From Ceratotherium simum simum (lineage: Eukaryota > Chordata > Mammalia > Perissodactyla > Rhinocerotidae), in assembly GCF_000283155.1 (NCBI RefSeq), contig NW_004454156.1, positions 40,816,911 through 40,880,910 of the forward strand: 64,000 nt of DNA, written 5' to 3'. Under the pieces are notes generated by a model. It was not told where the DNA came from, made no database searches, and worked only from the letters and a program-made list of their open reading frames with translations. Positions 24,151 through 37,310 of the stretch are shown here, in pieces (position 1 is the stretch's first letter; each line of letters starts with the position of its first letter). A program made the translations under genes and the position numbers.

Positions 24151-25789
24151 ACTGGGGTTAAAATGCTGCTTAAAGTGGCGGTCTTGCTCAACCGAGGTTT
24201 AATTGGAAGGTCTACCGCTTTGATTCCTAAACATTTTTTGGGTCTGAACCGTCCTAACTACCTGATGAAAGCCGTAGTCCTTCCCGCAAAATGCACGTGG
24301 GCCCTTACTTACCAGCACTTGGGTACCATGTCTGGGAGTTAGAGACCCTCTAAAGTGGAGTCCGTGAACCCCAGGTTAAGAACCCCATCAGAAGAGACTA
24401 GGTGTTTATTACTGAATGAATTAAAATGTAAGAAAAGTATCTGGTTTTGACGCCGCCACTACATAAATCATGACCGAGTGGGACATCTGGCCCAACCGCT
24501 GGTGCAGGGAGGTTTCTGGAGGATAGACTGAACGCTGCAGAAATCTGCCTGCCTCCCACAGAGCTGGCGCTTTATCCGGACGTCGCCTAGTCTTCATAGC
24601 AGCACCCCTAGGCGAAAACCAAGGCTTGGAGAGTCGGTACTTGGCAGGGCGGGACTCTGCCTGAGTTGGCTTGAAGCCTGCACTGAGTGTGCCATACAAG
24701 ATCCAGGAGAAAGCTGCAGAATAACACCTGCCACACAGGATTCTTGGAGGAATCAAGTGCACCTCTCTGGAAGATCCTCACCCACTACCTGGCTCCAAGG
24801 CAGAAGCTAAATAATTCTTAATTCAATCTCTTCCTCAGGATCCAGAGCCCCTCCAGAATTTGGAGGGAAGAGGTGCCTAGCTCAGTTCAGCCGCTGCCAG
24901 CAGCTGCCAAAGGAAGCCAGACCTGAGCTGTGAGTGAAGAAGAACAGATGCCCTCGAATGTCTTCTCACTGAGAAGTAATTAAAAGCTGTTTGTGCAGGG
25001 AATGGTATTTGATCAGTGTGGCCATTTGGTGTTTCAAGCACAAAATCCAACACTGTGGAAACTATTTGACAGTTGTTAAAAAGATCAACAGCGGTAGAAA
25101 CACACTGACCACTGACCACTACACCAAGTTCCTCACTTGTGCGTAGAGCCCCATTGACCCACACTGTGAACTTGGAGCTTTCACTATAATTCAAGGTTTG
25201 TTTGTTTTAAATAATGTGGTATGCTAGTCGATAGTAATTAAGTCTATTAATCTCCCTTCAGGCTAAATAGACTCCAGTAATAAAATGGGGTGAAAAAATA
25301 TGGCCTCAATTGAAAAAAAAGTACTGAATGGAAACTGAGCTGGTGGGGGAGATATGCCCACTTTAGCATCAGTATAGAGTGCCTTGGCCGGGCGGTCTGT
25401 TGGGAACCCAGATGTCACTATCTATAAGTCTTTTTCTTGGGCTGGTCAGATTTCTCAGAGAGACACGTTAAATCTCCTAGCTGGATGGCGAGGGCCTGGC
25501 TGCCAGAATTCCAGAGCCAAGTGGAATGAGAAAGCCAGGAGTCTCAGTATTCAAGATCCAGTCTGTATATCAGACCCTCTACAGACCACTGCAGTGGGGG
25601 TAAAGGGGAAGCAGTGGGCTGGGATTCCAGCTGACTGACTCAACTTTGCAGGAGTCCCCCTCATTTTAGCCCCCCTCCTCCCACTCCATAGCTTCAGTCC
25701 CACAGGCATCTAGTGCTCCCCCTTCCTGAGTCTTTTAGGGATTGTTCAGTGTAGATAATAGTTTGCCTTAGCTTTTCCCATTGCATTTT

Positions 25790-26080
25790 GTGTGTGTGTG
25801 TGTGAGGAAGATCAGCCCTGAGCTAACATCCGTGCTAATCCTCCTCTTTTTGCTGAGGAAGATCGGCTCTGAGCTAACATCTATTGCCAATCCTCCTCCT
25901 TTCCCCCCATCCCCAAGCCCCAGTAGATAGCTGTATGTCATAGTTGCACATCCTTCTAGTTGCTGTATGTGGGACGCAGCCTCAGCATGGCCGGAGAAGC
26001 GGTGCGTCTGTGCGCGCCAGGATACGAACCCAGGCTGGCGGAGCGCACGCACTTAACCGCTAAGCCACGGGGCCAGCCCC
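25790..26080 (-). mobile_element. ERE SINE with 14-bp target-site duplication
   Basis: (GT)n, GAGGAAGATCAGCCCTGAGC, to CCACGGGGCCAGCCCC. TCCCATTGCATTTT is intact at 25776-25789 and 26081-26094. The B-box region is shortened (GCGCGCCAGGATACGAACCC). Confidence 0.95.
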
Positions 26081-26499
26081 TCCCATTGCATTTTTAGGAT
26101 TGGCCTTTCTCTGGTCAGCTAAGTCAGTTATCTAGCTTCCCAACAGTGTTACCGACTCTCATCTTCCCTTTCCTTGTGAGTTATGTCGTAATTTTTTTAT
26201 TTACCATAGTTTTAATGGCCTTTGAAGAAGGAGAGAAATTAGATGCATATATTCAATATTCCATGTTTACGCAGAACCTTAAATTGTATTGTAAATGACA
26301 CTTTTCTCCAAGTAGCTTCAGGTTTGATACATTTATGCGTTTTAACTAATTCTATCTCATGTCTTTTTAGGTCGTAAAGGGGAGGCAGGATCTTTTCACT
26401 AGCTCAAGCACAGAGATGTCAGGATTGTAACCAGCATTTAATGACCCTTCAATCCCTTTTCATATTCTTTAAAAATCTAATTTTTAATAATAATAATTT

Positions 26500-26990
26500 A
26501 AAAAATGTTTGCAAATGTTTGTAGCAGCATTTTTAGTAATAGCCAAAAACTGGAAACAACCCAAAAGTCCATCCACAAATGAATAAACAGATTGTGATAT
26601 ATTTATACAATGGAATACTGTTCAGCTATAAAAAAAAGAATGAACTATAGATACACATAATATACACAAATATCAAATAATTATGCTGAGTGAAATAAGC
26701 TAGGAAAAAAAGAGAACATACTATATGATTCCATTTATATAAATCTAGAAAATGCAAACTAATCTATAATGACAGAAAGCAGATCAGTGGTTGCTTGGGG
26801 ATGGGGAGGATGGAGAGGAAAGCAGGGAGGGATTGCAAAGAGGAACAAGGACACTTTGGGAGTGATTGATATGTTCACTATTGTGCTGATGGTTTCATGT
26901 GAATCAACATATGGAAAAACTTATCAAACTGTACAGTTAAAATATGTGTACTTTATTCTGTCAATTATACCTCAATAACATTGTTTTTTA
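26500..26990 (+). repeat. L1 3' end
   Basis: GCAGCATTTTTAGTAATAGCC, AAAAACTGGAAACAACCC, ATGGAATACTGTTCAGCTAT, GAGTGAAATAAGC, CAGATCAGTGGTTGCTTGGG and CAATTATACCTCAATAAC form the complete L1M 3' order on the plus strand. The coding frame is decayed. Confidence 0.9.
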
Positions 26991-27262
26991 AAAATTGTCT
27001 GTTGTATAAGGCTTAAAATCTGATCTCCCAAGTCTAATATTCTCCAAAAGCCTTCTCCTTACATACAACCTTACATACAATTCTTTCCGGTCCTCTGCCC
27101 TTTCCAAACACTGTGTCCCTCAGAACAATAGCTCCACAACCACCACTAACCCTCAGGGTGTTAGCTAGCCCTTTGTTCTGTGACTCTGTCTAGTCAGTGC
27201 TACCAAACAGACTTGGGCCCTCTCCTCACCTCTTCAGAAACTCCCTTGGGGCCATTATTTTT

Positions 27263-27453
27263 ATGTATTTATTTTTTTGGTGAGGAAGATTGTCCCTGAG
27301 CTAACATCTGTGCCAAACTTCCTCCATTTTGTATGTGGGTCACTGCCACAGCATGGCTTGATGAGCAGTATGTAGGTCCATGCCCAGGATCCAAACCCAC
27401 AAACCCTGGGCCACCAAAGCAGAGTGCGCGAACCCAACCACTACACCACCAGG
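27263..27453 (-). mobile_element. ERE SINE, truncated head, 19-bp duplication
   Basis: GTGAGGAAGATTGTCCCTGAGC to CTACACCACCAGG. It lacks most of the GGGCCGGCCCC head. CCTTGGGGC-ATTATTTTT flanks it at 27244-27262 and 27454-27472, with one base different. Confidence 0.9.
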
Positions 27454-27764
27454 CCTTGGGGCTATTATTTTTTACACTCTCCTGACCTGCTCAACCCTTG
27501 TTGAATTTACATTTCCGGCCATGCACCTTCCTCGTATTTTTCCCCTTAGGGAGGCATAATGCAAAACTTCCTTCCCTATCACACAGTAGTCCCAGTTAGA
27601 AGTGTTACAATTGTGTTTATTTTTCACTGTAGACAAAAAGTTACTATGCACATTTTATTAGAAGCATGAGTATGGAGAAGATGAAATTTATTGATGGGCC
27701 AGGAACTTTTGACACAAATAAGAGAGGAGAAAGGAGACAAATTAACATGGATTGAAGGCATAAG

Positions 27765-28180
27765 GTAAACCAGCTATGGTGCTAAGCACAGTTAAATGGA
27801 CATCTCACTTAACTCTTTTGTGTGTGTGTGAGGAAATCAGCCCTGAGCTAACATCCATTGCCAATCCTCCTCTTTTTCCTAAGGAAGATTGTCCCTGAGC
27901 TAACATCTGTGCCCATCTTCCTCTAATTTGCATATGGGATGCTGCTGTAGCATGGCTTAATGAGCAGTGCCTAGGTCCATGCCCGGGATCCAAACCCGCG
28001 AACCCCAGGCTGAGGGAGCCACCAAAGTGGAGTGTGCAAACTTAACCACTACGCCACCGGGCCAGCCCCTCATTTAACTCTTATAATAACTTTTTGAGAG
28101 AAATATTAAGCCAATTTTTCAGATGAGGAAACAGAGATAAGTACCTTGCCCAAGGTTACGCTAGGATTTGAACCTAGCCT
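27765..28180 (+). repeat. MIR split by an ERE
   Basis: The left part has TATGGTGCTAAGCACAG...CATCTCACTTAACTCTT. The right part has TTATAATAACTTTTTGAGAG, TTCAGATGAGGAAACAGAG, CCTTGCCCAAGGTTACGCTAG GATTTGAACC. Joined at the target-site duplication they form one MIR. Confidence 0.85.
27818..28068 (-). mobile_element. ERE SINE inserted in a MIR
   Basis: (GT)n, GAGGAAATCAGCCCTGAGC, to CCACCGGGCCAGCCC. CTCACTTAACTCTT (27804-27817) and CTCATTTAACTCTT (28069-28082) are the target-site duplication. Confidence 0.95.
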
Positions 28181-29754
28181 GACCCCCCAAAGCTCCATGC
28201 GCTACATCTGGTGAACAAAGATGGATGACAAGTATGTGACTGTATGTAGGACAGGGCAAGTAGGTAAATAAGTAAAATAACCTCCCTAGGGAACATGCTG
28301 GAAATAACTCTGGAGCCAGGGTCAGTGCAGTTGCTGGAAATCCTTCAAAGCAAGCACTGGAGAAGCAGAGGAAAGAAAGGATGCATTTGGTTGAGGTGCG
28401 AATATTGGTAGAAGACAAGTCAGACAGATACCCTCCTTAATGAAAAGCAGCCAGACCCTGTAACGTTTCCTTCAGAAACTGCCCTGGTGAGCGGGGGCCG
28501 AAGCCAGGCAGCCCAGTGATGTCCCCTTTACTTTGTCCTTGGGGATCTTAGAATGTGAGGACTCTAACCACTAGTATGCTTCCCCTGAAGGGTGTGCTGT
28601 TTCTCTCACAAAGCAAAACAAGACCCTTCCCTCTGGTAGGTCTTAATTCAGCTGAAAAAGGATAAGGCTTTCAATAAGACTTCACTAGATGCAATATGAG
28701 TACAAAGGCGACACAAACGTAGATACAGGAAGAATGCCGCTCAGGCTCACACATTCTACTTGACCTGACCAGCCTTGTTTAGAGAAGTGCCATCCCTCCC
28801 TAGACTCTGGAACTCTCTTCTGGACGTTTAGAATCACACAGGAGGCTTCTGTCCTGGGTGCTGTGCTTTAAAGTCCCCCCCCCATATATCACAAACACAC
28901 AAAATAAATCAAAGAACATATGGGGGTTCCGGTCACTGAAGATCCAAGGACACAGGGTGACCTGGAACAGCTGCTCTCTTGATTTACACTGTTCAGTCTC
29001 CAGAGAAAAGGCGTCTCTACATCTTATCCATGTCCTTAAAACAAAAGGCTCCTCAGTCTAAATGCTGTAAAGGTGCATGGGTTGTGCTGCATGTAATGTA
29101 GGAGACAGGCACTGATGAGTGAAAAATACAGGGAGGATTTGAGCTGCAGAAGCTCACAGGTAAGAGAAAAGACAACTTATCAAATCTCCCTCTCAGCATG
29201 AATGCAACAGATTCTCAGATAATTGTCATTTCTCAGTAGTAATGCATGTCCATTTTCTTGCTACTCCTTGTGTTCTACTTTTGGTTCAGGAGGTACTCAT
29301 GAAATAGAATTTTACTTGGGACAGATATGGACAGTGGCCAGGAAACATTTTACAATCTGAAACAACTTGTATTAGATGTAACATTTGAATGAGAGGTAAT
29401 ATGTTTGAAACATGGTACCAATTCTTTACAGTAGCAATCAGATTACATTAAACACTAGAACTGTTGAGTTTTGTTTTTTAAAAAATAAGATTGAACTAAA
29501 TACAAAAATTAAAAAAAATTTTTTACCTTTCTTTAACCAGTATTGATTTTACTTTATATTTCCCTTTTGATTTTAATAAGTAATTTTAAATGTTTTAGAA
29601 GAAAAGATAGAAAACATGAAGCTTTAACATTTACTTAAATTTACATTTTCGATAAGAGCACATTCAAACTTTATATACTTTGAATAAAATTACATTGTAT
29701 TATTTTTATCCTTTAGTTCAGTAGTGTTAATAGAACCAGGAAACTTTTGATTAT

Positions 29755-30178
29755 TGTAGTGGGCTAATGGCCCCAAAGATGTCAGGTCCTAATTCCTGTT
29801 CCCTTAATGGGAAAAAAAGATGTTCGCAGTTGTGGCTAACACAGTTGTAAGTCTGAAGTGCCATCACCAGTGCTGTATAAGAGACAGGCAGAGGGAGATT
29901 ACACACAGATACACACACACAAACACACAGGAGAAAGATATGTGAAGATTAAGGCAGAGGTTCGAGTAATGCATCCACCAGTCAAGGAATGCTGGCAGCC
30001 ACCAGAAGCTGGAAGAGGCAAGAAATGGGTTCTCCCCTAGAGCCTTCAGAGGGAGTATAGCCCTGCCAATACCTTGATTTCAGACTTTTGGTCTCTGGAA
30101 CTGTGAGCAAATAAATTTCTGTTTTAAGTCACTAAGTTTGTGGTAATTTGTTACAGGAGACCTAGGAACTAATACAAG
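29755..30178 (+). mobile_element. MLT1-type LTR (ERVL-MaLR relic)
   Basis: GTGGGCTAATGGCCCCAAAGATG, CCTAATTCCTGTTCCC, CACCAGAAGCTGGAAGAGGC, ACCTTGATTTCAGACTTTTGG, TCTGGAACTGTGAGCAAATAA and ACAGGAGACCTAGGAACTAAT follow the MLT1 LTR order. A solitary LTR, with no internal genes seen. A short (CA)n lies within it near 29903-29930. Confidence 0.8.
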
Positions 30179-30914
30179 TATTAAAATATAATTATTGATT
30201 TTGTAGAAATAAAGGCAAGATAAATTTTATGGAATAAATATATAATAATATGTTAATTATGTATGTCTTTATTTTATTACTTATCCAGACATTACTGGCC
30301 CATCAACAGAATACTTCAACATGCCCAATAATTTAATTTTTTAAATCAATTATTTTGATGCCTAGCACTTATATAAAAAACAGTTTAACACATTTTTTTT
30401 TTTTGGTTATGAAGATACATTTGTCAAAGGATGATACAACATATTTCACATAATACTTTGCTAGTTTAATTAATAACCTAAATGTTTAGACATATGGTAT
30501 GTGCATCTCCATTTGTATTTTGCCTCTTACCCTGTAAATGTTATGGGCGGACTTCCATGTGACTTGATCCTTTTACAGTTCAGAACAAGAAGGGGAGTTT
30601 TCCCTTCCAGTCTCCCTACCTGTCTCATCAATTCCAGTTTGGGGTCTGAAGACACTTCTCTTACCCAAGTGATCAGTGTGATCAATGTGACTCATGCTTT
30701 TCTGCATTAAGAGGATAGCTACTTCAAAGTAACATCAGAGCCACAACATCCCATCACAAAGTTGTACACATATGGCATGAGGAGGCCTTTTCCCTCTCTG
30801 GCGTATAGGAGAAAAGTTGCTGAAGTTTGGAAAGGGCATCAAGTTCATGGGGAAAATTAACAGAGATAGAAGAGAGTGGACTGAGAGAAAATTACCACTT
30901 TTTGGAGCAGTTAA

Positions 30915-31070
30915 TACTGGTTCTCAAATCTGGATGTCCCTTAGAACCACCCTGGAAGTTTTGTAATCACCCACCTGGAATCAACCCTGACTAATTAAAT
31001 CAGAACCTCTGGGCGGTGGGGGAGATTCCTAGTCTCAGTCCTCCACGTGAGTCTAATAATGTAGGGATGA
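30915..31070 (+). repeat. MER5A-like hAT element
   Basis: CTGGTTCTCAAATCTGGATG at one end and TAGGGATGAGAACCC at the other are inverted ends. TCAGAACCTCTGGGCGGTGG lies in the middle. This is the MER5A layout. Confidence 0.75.
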
Positions 31071-31084
31071 GAACCCATGACTGG

Positions 31085-31265
31085 AATGTGCCACAGATAC
31101 TGCACTAGGCATTTCACTTAAGTTATGTTGTTGATACTTATAACAACGCAGAGATAGTTATTATTATTTCCAATTACAGATGAAGAAACTGAATCTCAGA
31201 GAAGCCAAGTGTCTTGTCTGAGGCCATGCAACTTGGGATCTGAGGAGGCAGGATGGCTCAAATCT
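31085..31265 (+). repeat. MIR element
   Basis: TATTATTATTTCCAATTACA, GATGAAGAAACTGAATCTCAG, AGAAGCCAAGTGTCTTGTCTG, AGGCCATGCAACTTGG show MIR core order. Confidence 0.75.
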
Positions 31266-31787
31266 GCATTCTTTCCTCTGAAACCTAACAGAATGTCAAT
31301 GACTCAGATTCAGAGTGTAAACTTGTAAATCAGCCAGAAAGTACCACAAATTCCCACATCTAGAGCTAAGAGATGTTAGGCCACTTTAGAAGAAAACTGG
31401 GACTACTAAAAGCCACTTTTTATCTTGAGAATAACATTCCCACAAACTTAGGAAAAGACTGGCTATCCTGTAACCTTTAAACCTGTTCAATCAATGACAA
31501 CCTGCCTCACTGAATACATTTCTGCAAGCCATCGAATCAGCGTTAGCCTCTTGCTTCTGAAAGTCAGCCTGTCAGGGATGGACTCAGTCAAATAAACATA
31601 CCTCCGGGTGCCAACCAACCAACAAGAGTGTCACCTAGGTAGTCATACTTAAGATGATGTCAGTTCCTTATTCCTCTGCAAGTCTGCCCGTCCCGGAACT
31701 CCACGCTGCGCAAACCCTGTGTGAGATCACCACCCTCCTCTGCTGGGAGAGACCATGCCTGACCAGCATTACTCTCTCTTACTACAC

Positions 31788-32180
31788 GTTGTGGGCTGAA
31801 TTGTGTACCCTCCCTCCCAAGTTCATACGCTGAAGTCCTAACCGCAGTTAGGACCCCTCAAAATGTTACTGTATTTGGGCATAGTGTCTTTAAAGAGGTA
31901 ATTAAGGTAGAATAAGGTCATAAGAGTGGGTCCTAATCCAATGTGGCTGGTGTCCTTATAAGAAGAGATTAGGACACAGACATATAAAGAGGGGAGACCA
32001 TGTGGAGACACAGGAAGAAGACAGCCATCCACAAGCCAAGGACAGAGGCCTCAGAAGAAACCAACCCTGCTGACACCTTGATTTCAGACTTTTAGCCTCC
32101 AGAATTGTGAAAAAACAAATTTTTGTTTAAGCCTCTCATTCTGTGGTATTTTGTTATGGCAGCCCTAGCGAATGAATACA
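31788..32180 (+). mobile_element. MLT1-type LTR (ERVL-MaLR relic)
   Basis: GTTGTGGGCTGAATTGTGTACC, GGTCATAAGAGTGGGTCCTAA, TCCAATGTGGCTGGTGTCC, ACAAGCCAAGGACAGAGGCC, GACACCTTGATTTCAGAC and GTGGTATTTTGTTATGGCAG CCCTAGC form a near-complete MLT1 LTR. CTACA occurs at both edges and may be the 5-bp target duplication. No internal genes. Confidence 0.88.
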
Positions 32181-33060
32181 CTACAGTAAGCAATAAATTC
32201 AGCTATGTCTTTTTATTTTAGGTACTGAGTAGTGGTCTCATCATCTTTTGACAAATCTGAGGTTCCACCAAGATCATTTTAAAGACCATCCCAGACAGCA
32301 CTCTAGGGAACTCTCAGACTGACACTGGCCCTTTGAGCCCAGACTTCACTTGTCCTTCAGATCTGCTGCCAGGTGAGTTAGTCTCGACAATATCTCTAAC
32401 TAGTTTCATTGAGCTCTCCTTTATTTATTCTTTAATCCTAGGATTTGTAAGGAAGAAGGTTTTTGTATAATATCACTAGGCTTAGTCCTTTGTTATAAGA
32501 AATTAGACCTTTTGGTATAGAGGTACACCATTTGGCAAACAGACCTGCATCTTTTATAAGATCACTAGACCTTTTGTTTGGGAGGTATATCATTTGATAA
32601 ATATTTGTGCCATATCTTGCTTACTTGATAGTCTTAGAAAGTAAACAAGTGAGAAACCGATATAATTTATGTCTCTCTATATAAAATAACAAAATGGGCC
32701 TTTCTTAAGACTTGGGAGCCTACACAGAAGGATAATGGTATAAACTACAAGCAGAAGGCCCACTGAAAGAAATAATGACCCATGTTGCCTAAAAAACAAA
32801 AAGACAACTACATATCCAAAATCCCTCCAATGATGCCAATCCAAAAGAGACAGTAGCACCCAACAATACTCTGACCTTCCTCTAAACTCTCAAGTAGAAT
32901 TACCTTTAACATTGGACAATAATTCTTGTTGATATAGCATCATTTTATCTACCTTAGTTCCACTACTGTAGAACATCAGATCCTGCTGTTAAAATTTTAA
33001 AAGTCGACTGAAAAGCAAGAAGGAAGGCAAGCTCACTTTTTTTAATAAAAAAGAAAATTT

Positions 33061-33276
33061 GGGCCGGCCCGGTGGCTTAACGGTTAAGTGCGCGTGCTCC
33101 ACTGCTGGCGGCCTGGGGTTCGGATCCTGGGCGCACACCGATGCACCGCTTCTCCGGCCATGCTGAGGCCACGTCCCACATACAGCAACTAGAAGGATGT
33201 GCAGCTATGACATACAACTATCTACTGGGGCTTTAGGGGGAAATAAATAAATAAATAAAATCTAAAAAAGAAAAAA
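33061..33276 (+). mobile_element. ERE SINE, tail-less subfamily
   Basis: GGGCCGGCCCGGTGGCTTAACGG head, CAACTAGAAGGATGTGC, then stops after ACTGGGGCTTTAGGGGG with (AAAT)n. The TTAGCTCAGGG tail modules are absent. AAAAGAAAATTT flanks it (33049-33060, 33277-33288). Confidence 0.95.
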
Positions 33277-35164
33277 AAAAGAAAATTTGTTTTCAAGTTA
33301 AAATAACTGCTTGTGCCAGAGGATGAAAAAAATAAAATAAAAGACAAATTTGAGGGTATAAAGTAAGTTGTAAAGAGCTTGAAGGAAAATGAACTTTACA
33401 TTGGCTTAATAGAACAATTCAAGTAGTAAAATCTCTAATAAGCTTGTAACTATAACTGATACTTTGGGATCATTATTAGAACACTTCTTTATTCTATGGG
33501 ACACAACACCTACAATTTAATTTTAGGTATTGCTTCCAGACGAAATATACTGCAGCTCCTATGCATGATCAGATGATAGATGATATAGACATTAGGTTAC
33601 CTAGACTACATATAATTCAAGAAATCATAAAGTTAGTTATATCAGCGAATCTGTATAGGCAATTTAGGACAGCCATAGATCAGCTGGAGCAGAGCACATA
33701 AGGGTCCAGATTGATTATTCCTGGATTACTATAAATCTTTCTTTTCGTACAAACATGAAAAAGTTTGTGCTTTTGGACAATTATTTCAATAATATGGTAC
33801 ATATCGAAGAACCATTGTCTGATAAAGTCTATCCCTTAACTCAGTAGCCAACATTTAGCCTCCCTGCATCAGAGCAATTAGAGGAGCCAACTAGTCAAAA
33901 TGGCTACAGGGAAGATAACAAGGACAGCGGCTCTCAGAAAAGGGGCACAAACAGGCTAAAAGAGCTCTAGCTGGTCCCTCTAAAGAAAATGGCTCCAGGA
34001 AGAGGGGAGGTGCTATGCAGCTGCGTTTGCCAACTTTGCAGATAGCAAGGTACAAAGAGCAATGGATAAACCAAAGAACAAAACCTGTAAAGGCTAGAGA
34101 AAAAGGGACGGCAGGACACAAAAGTGGGAGAGGGGCAAAGATGAAGGAGATCCATGTCTACCCTTGTGACCTAGCCTTTGGAAAAGAGAAGGCCAGAGAG
34201 GTGGGGAAGTTGTCTCCTGGCAACCACAGTAGGCAGAGGTGCTTACCCTGAGGTTGTGTGCCTTCCAGTGGCCCAGGGCAGCCTGCAGCTGACATGGCTG
34301 GGTAGGCATTCCCTCCCTGGAGAAATGTAAAGTGAATAAAACTGAAAATATAATCCAAATGGTGGCCGGGTGCAACCTCTTCCTGCATAGGAAAACATAA
34401 CTGGTGCAACCTGAGGAGGGACACATATGAAGGAAGCAAAGAAAACCAGTCTTTAGGTGGAGCCCATAGGATCACATCCAGGGGCTAAGGAAAGAACAGA
34501 GGATGCCTCTTCCATCCGGGAAATGGGTATGTTCAGAGGGCTGAGGTCAGCTCCTTTAGCTTGAAGCATCAGGAGATTAGAAGCTGAAAAAAAGGACTGC
34601 TGGTATAAATTGGGCAGCTTTTGAAGAGAAACAGAGGAAAGAGCTTCCTTTCAACTTGGCTTGCATCTTCCATCTTGAGCATATGGCCTCTGCATTCTCA
34701 CCACCATACTGGGTTCCAGCGGGCCAGGGGAATGGAGGGGATGAGAGGCAGAAAGTGGTTTAAGCTTGTTCCAATTCAGCTCCAGATAGGCTTACACCCA
34801 CACCAAAATCAATCTCAGTTAGAAAATAAATATTTTTCTGTTTTCGTCTTTGCATAGCAAAGGTCTTTAAGATCAATAGATGACTGCATGATAATTTAAA
34901 ACCTCTATAAGAAAAATGAAACAAAAATGAAAAGGTCACCTGGGAAAAATACATAACAGGTATGATGAAAATTAATATTCTGCTATATGAGTAGCTCATA
35001 CATATTAGAACATCCTAAGACAATATACAAAAAATGGAAAAAGGCATAAAGTGATCACTGACAAAATAGAAATTCAAGTGACTAATAAACATAAATTGTT
35101 GAAGAAAAGCAGATTAAAGTATGTTTGATGATAGGTAAAAATGCCAGATTAAAAAATTATAATC

Positions 35165-35640
35165 CCCCCTGCTGACCAGGGCATGGCAACATTGGTACTG
35201 GAAGTGTGAATCAATACAACCTCTCTGGCGAGCAATTAGTCATTATATATCAAAACCTTTGACCTAGTAATTCTACTTCTAGGATTTACCATAAAGAAAT
35301 AATCAAAGATATAGACCATGTTCATTAGAGCATTATTTATAATTAGGAAAAACAGAAACAATCTAAATGTCCAACAGTAAGGGATTGGTTAAGTACATCC
35401 ATATTATGCAGCCATTAATTTTCATTTAATGATTTTAAAAAGTGCATAAGATATTGTTAAACAGTTGATAAAACTGTATATACAATATACCAATCATATA
35501 GAAAAGAAAAATATATAAAATAGAAGGAAAGATACCAGAAAATTAAGTGTTTAATTTCACATTTTGTATTCTTCAGTATTTTCCCAATTTTCCATAGTAA
35601 ACTATACATTACAGTATAACTATCATAATTAAAAACACCC
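35165..35640 (+). repeat. L1M 3' end
   Basis: GGCATGGCAACATTGGTAC, GTAATTCTACTTCTAGGATT TACC, AACAATCTAAATGTCCAACAG and TATTATGCAGCCATTAA are the typical L1M 3' order. The AT-rich block before it (about 34860-35160) may belong to the same element. Confidence 0.75.
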
Positions 35641-36559
35641 TCAGTATTACTGAAACCAAATGAAGCTGAGGCCCTGCCCTATTCTGACCATCCTGCCCAA
35701 GACTGAAGCGTCAGAGCAGTAGCTTGGGGCGGGCCCCTTGTTCCGGTCCTCTCCTATACTGGCTGCCTGCTCCAACTCTGAGTCTAGCTCAGAGTCTAGC
35801 TCCCCCACGGTCTGCAGGTGAGACATGTTCCCATGTCTAGGCTGACCCAGTCGGCATGTCTGTTTCCAGCTTAGAAGCTTTTGGTCTAACCAGTCTCATT
35901 ATCTCCCAAGATCTCAAGCTTGTTTTCAGTAAATTGATACTATTCCAGCACCTATACAAGGACATACCAGAGTATTAACCTTTAATTGTGGAAAAGTATA
36001 CCATGGTGAAAAAATGCAACTGTAGAAATTTCTCTATTAAATAGTCAGCTTTGGTTTAAGGAATAAATGGCCAGTCAGTAATGCCTGGCTGGGGACCAAC
36101 CTCACTTAACAGAGTTGTTTAGCACAGTGCTGCTAAAGTTATGGTCCGTAGACTGCTACCAGCTGGCAATGGGCTAAGTACCGGAAGTGAGAGTAAGCAA
36201 TGTGACAATGCTGCAATATTTTTATTGTACAAAGCATTGGTCTCTAATGTAAAGGAGGGGTAACAAAAAACCTTGGCTCTTCACTACAGTTTAAGACACA
36301 CTAACTAGAATGTCTCACCCCACCCATCTTATCCTACATAAACCAACTTACAGGACATCAAAGAAAAAAAATGTTTACAGCACTTCCTATATTTGTCTGA
36401 CTTTGGAGATACTAGTCTTAATGCTAGAATGGTATTTAAGCTGTTTATTTTTGTACTTTTCTTTAAGATAACAACTTCATAGTTAATAGTTTAATAAATA
36501 GACCAATTAGCTTTACTGGTTTCCCAATTTCTTCTTATTCTCTGCATGTGCTCTTGGAT

Positions 36560-37310
36560 CTAGGCCATCCTGTCTGCTGACCTTTGCTCCATCCTTCTCC
36601 AAGGCCTTCACACTCACCCTTCTGGCCCTGGCTCCTCAGCTTGTAAATAATGCTGAAGTTATTCTCATACCAAACAATATCTATTTCCCCAAGTCGTCAA
36701 TTGTCTCTTCCTCTCCACCTCTTTGATTGTCCTCGTTTATGACCTACCACCTGGACTCTAGAATGAGCTCTTAACCAATCTCCCAACAAGTGGCAGAATG
36801 ATCTTCCTGAAATGCAATCTGATTGGGTTGATCCCCTAATTAAAGCTACTTGAGAGCTCTCCATCACCTACAGGATGTCAAAGCTCCTTATCAGGGCAAA
36901 TAAGGTCTTCCATGACCCAACCCCTCCTATCTTTCCAACACCACAGCCTACATCCCATGTGACTATTCCCACTTTGCCTCTTAAAATCCAATATCTAACA
37001 TGGTGCCATTAACTCGAGCTCTCCTTTTGCTCTCGTGTCTCGAATAACTTTTTTCTGCCTGGCTAACTTCTTTATCCTCATCCTTCAAGACTCAGCATAT
37101 CTTCTTTTAGAAGCCTTTCCTGACCATATCACCTCAGTACCCATTTTCCCTGAGATAAGTGTCCCTCCTCTGTGCTCCCAATAGTACCCTTTAATAACTC
37201 TATCAGAGAACTTACCATATTGCACTGACATGTTTTCATGTCTGTCATTCAACCCTCAAGTGCAGGAAACTGTACCTAGCACAAAGTGAGTGCTCAAATG
37301 TTTGCTGGCG
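36560..37310 (+). repeat. L2 element, long
   Basis: Long pyrimidine-rich L2-like block: CATCACCTACAGGATGTCAAAGCTCC, AAGGTCTTCCATGACCCAAC, CATCCTTCAAGACTCAGCATA, GAAGCCTTTCCTGACCATATC and an end TACCTAGCACAAAGTGAGTGC TCAAATGTTTGCTG. The ORF2 frame is decayed. Confidence 0.8.

Noticed and set aside
24877..25194. Open frame of 105 codons, minus strand
   Set aside because: No recognised domain, no exon borders, and a composition like the surrounding intergenic DNA.
33075..33131. tRNA-like A and B boxes
   Set aside because: They belong to the tRNA-derived head of ERE SINEs. No cloverleaf with a proper acceptor stem, so not tRNA genes.
33891..34475. Overlapping open frames on both strands
   Set aside because: The purine-rich sequence leaves both strands open. 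No frame looks like a known protein.
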